This document shows positions 6,082 to 7,229 of a DNA stretch of 7,229 nucleotides, one piece after another (the first letter of the stretch is position 1; every line of letters begins with the position of its first letter). The notes under the pieces are model-generated. The model was not told the DNA's origin. It ran no database searches and saw nothing but the letters and a program-made list of their open reading frames with translations. The position numbers and the translations under genes are program-made. The DNA lies in contig CANOGG010000057.1 in assembly GCA_947565485.1 (NCBI GenBank), positions 1 through 7,229 of the forward strand, written 5' to 3'. This DNA comes from an uncultured Mycoplasma sp. Lineage in GTDB: Bacteria > Bacillota_I > Bacilli_A > RF39 > UBA660.

Positions 6082-6900
6082 TTAATTTTCAAGATTGACT
6101 TTGAAAGTAATATCAAAAGGCATCTCTGAGTCATAAGTTACTAAGTTATTCACGGATGAGATAGTGATTCGTTCAAGTTTATAGTCACCGATAACAGTAT
6201 TTTCGGGAAGTTCGAGATAAGGGCTAGTGTTTAGAGACTTAACATTTAGTTTTAGAATATCACTCGTAGTAGTATTTTTAAACCTTAGAGTCATGCTATT
6301 TAGGTTTTCACTTGCAGTGTATGTTAGAGGTATTTTTTCGCTTATCTTGACGGCTTTTTTATCTAAGTTTAGGGCGGTTAGTTCGAGTTTTTGAATAAAA
6401 TTATTTTTCTTAATCGTAATTATATTGTCAAAAGGATAACTTGTAGAATTAGGAAGAGTGGCATTTAGGCTATAAAGTTTGGTAAATGTGCCACTTTCAT
6501 TCTTGGCCGTAAGTTCGATTCCCTCGACAATGAAACTTAGGTAAGCAGCTGTACTAGGTATTTCTATGGTATGGTCAAACATATTAAGTTCTGATGTAAA
6601 AGTAACGTTGTTGTTATAATTTTTGAAGATTATTTTAGCGCTAATTAGTTCTCCTCCAGTTGTCTCGATGCTAGCGCCAATAACAGATGAGGGAAAAGCT
6701 TCGGCAGTACTTAAGCTAAAGTATACAAGAGATATATCACCAGTATTAGGATTGGATGTTGGGTTGGTTACTTCGGGTTCTTTGGGAGTTGGGTTATTAG
6801 TTTCCGGAGTTAGTTCGCCATAAGAGACTAATCTTGTACCTATAACAAGGCCTAGTAAGACAACGCCGATTAAGAGAATATATTTGATATTTTTATGCAT
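6082..6900 (-). CDS. Exported protein with two Ig-like repeats
   Basis: This 272-residue protein starts with MHKNIKY and a hydrophobic stretch (about residues 7-24) that could be an uncleaved signal anchor or a signal peptide; there is no lipobox Cys. A Pro/Thr/Asn/Glu linker (31-52) would span the cell envelope. Two beta-sandwich domains follow (about 57-145 and 168-258). They resemble one another: both have a central 'FKN' strand, a Pro-containing strand (EIPSTAAYLSF and ELPENTVIGDY) and a closing strand before a Tyr (FTKLYS and LVTYDS). The sequence has no Cys and no catalytic motif, so an adhesion or structural surface role is likely but unproven. The ATG at 6900 is chosen over the adjoining TTG at 6903 because AAGGTGA (6908-6914) is seven bases upstream of it. 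The protein ends without a C-terminal anchor; an anchor module in the same frame lies just downstream, behind stop codons, so this may be a shortened product. Confidence 0.75.
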   Translation of the reverse strand: MHKNIKYILLIGVVLLGLVIGTRLVSYGELTPETNNPTPKEPEVTNPTSNPNTGDISLVYFSLSTAEAFPSSVIGASIETTGGELISAKIIFKNYNNNVTFTSELNMFDHTIEIPSTAAYLSFIVEGIELTAKNESGTFTKLYSLNATLPNSTSYPFDNIITIKKNNFIQKLELTALNLDKKAVKISEKIPLTYTASENLNSMTLRFKNTTTSDILKLNVKSLNTSPYLELPENTVIGDYKLERITISSVNNLVTYDSEMPFDITFKVNLEN

Positions 6901-6935
6901 CAAAAAGTCACCTTCTTTATTCTTTCTTTTTTAGG

Positions 6936-6963
6936 AAAAGCACTAGTCTTTTACTAATGCTTT
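6936..6963 (-). terminator. Hairpin after the right-end gene, possible weak terminator
   Basis: AAAGCATTAGT (6953-6963) pairs with ACTAGTGCTTT (6937-6947) over 11 bp with one U-G pair and a five-base loop. It begins within the stop codon of the right-end gene. Only four Ts follow (TTTTCC), so termination may be partial. With no promoter visible in the 61 bases before the Ig-like gene, some read-through is likely. Confidence 0.5.
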
Positions 6964-7229
6964 AATTAGATGGGTCGAGGACACCAGGGAGATTTGTCTC
7001 ACCATCCACGTAGCCATAACTATCTACTTTGTAGGATTTGTTGCTACTTTTTATTTTGATATCATAACCAGTTAGAGTTTTAGTTACTTCATAATCTGTT
7101 TTATAGTTGGTCTCATCTAAGTCAATTAAGGTTTTTAGACTAAAAGTAGTATCATTATATTTATGAATGTTTAATTTATGATTGACATCGACAACAACAT
7201 AGTAATCATCAGCGAGAGTAATATCTAAA
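6962..7229 (-). CDS. 3' end of an unrecognised gene (beta-rich, perhaps exported)
   Basis: The last 88 codons of a gene enter from the right edge and end at TAA (6962-6964), with the frame set by codons from 7228. The peptide is rich in Asp, Asn, Lys, Tyr and Thr with alternating hydrophobic residues (DYYVVVDVNHKLNI, TGYDIKIKSSNKSYKV) and ends in a Gly/Pro/Asp tail (NLPGVLDPSN). It has no Cys, membrane segment or sorting signal. The composition is that of an extracellular beta-strand protein, in keeping with the exported protein gene 61 bases downstream. I do not recognise the family, and the N-terminus, which would decide, is outside the window. Confidence 0.7.
   Translation of the reverse strand, partial: LDITLADDYYVVVDVNHKLNIHKYNDTTFSLKTLIDLDETNYKTDYEVTKTLTGYDIKIKSSNKSYKVDSYGYVDGETNLPGVLDPSN

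Noticed and set aside
6058..6084. TAA reassigned to an amino acid, so the two surface-protein parts are read through
   Set aside because: All other genes in the window, including valS, end cleanly at TAA, so TAA works as a stop here.
6623..6823. Plus-strand open frame of 66 codons
   Set aside because: It is antisense to the N-terminal and Pro-rich part of the Ig-like protein; its Val/Gly/Ser-rich composition is explained by that.

Overview
The window is AT-rich and every supported gene lies on the minus strand, so transcription runs from the right end to the left. Strong AGGAGG-type ribosome binding sites, sigma-A-like promoters, a T-box leader on valS and TAA at all nine visible reading-frame ends point to a low-GC Bacillota. 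The surface-protein and small-membrane-protein style suggests an uncultured gut Bacilli or Mollicutes-like lineage, but that placement is an inference. The Trp codons checked are TGG and no gene needs TGA read as Trp, so the standard code appears to apply.

Right part (about 7229 to 5332): the 3' end of an unrecognised gene is followed by a hairpin. Next comes a 272-residue exported protein with an N-terminal membrane segment, a Pro-rich linker and two Ig-like repeats. Directly after it, in the same reading frame but behind three TAA codons, lies a 241-codon open frame with no ATG, GTG or TTG start. It encodes what looks like the C-terminal module of such a surface protein: a beta-rich domain, a transmembrane helix, a KKKK stop-transfer and a Pro-rich tail. 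The pair reads best as one surface-protein gene broken at the linker, or an intact gene followed by a decapitated one.

Middle (5331 to 2531): an extended -10 promoter drives a T-box leader. Its specifier loop shows GUA (Val), followed by the GGTGGTACC T-box and a terminator, and then valS (841 residues) with all catalytic and editing motifs. valS is thus expected to be induced when tRNA-Val is uncharged.

Left-middle (2533 to 1328): downstream of valS, with no visible terminator or new promoter, lie three genes: a two-helix membrane protein gene, a flavodoxin-domain gene and a small Cys-rich zinc-ribbon-like gene. The membrane protein gene carries a one-base frameshift at codon 2 and would start three bases after the valS stop. 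By position these three could be part of the T-box-controlled transcript.

Left end (1190 to 4): a membrane-anchored XRE-family regulator gene comes first. After it is a GRAM/PH-like small protein gene with its own strong promoter and a TTG start. No mobile element, CRISPR array, rRNA or tRNA gene was seen. I did not find a convincing new multi-gene system; the best leads are the two reading frames that lack a usable start.
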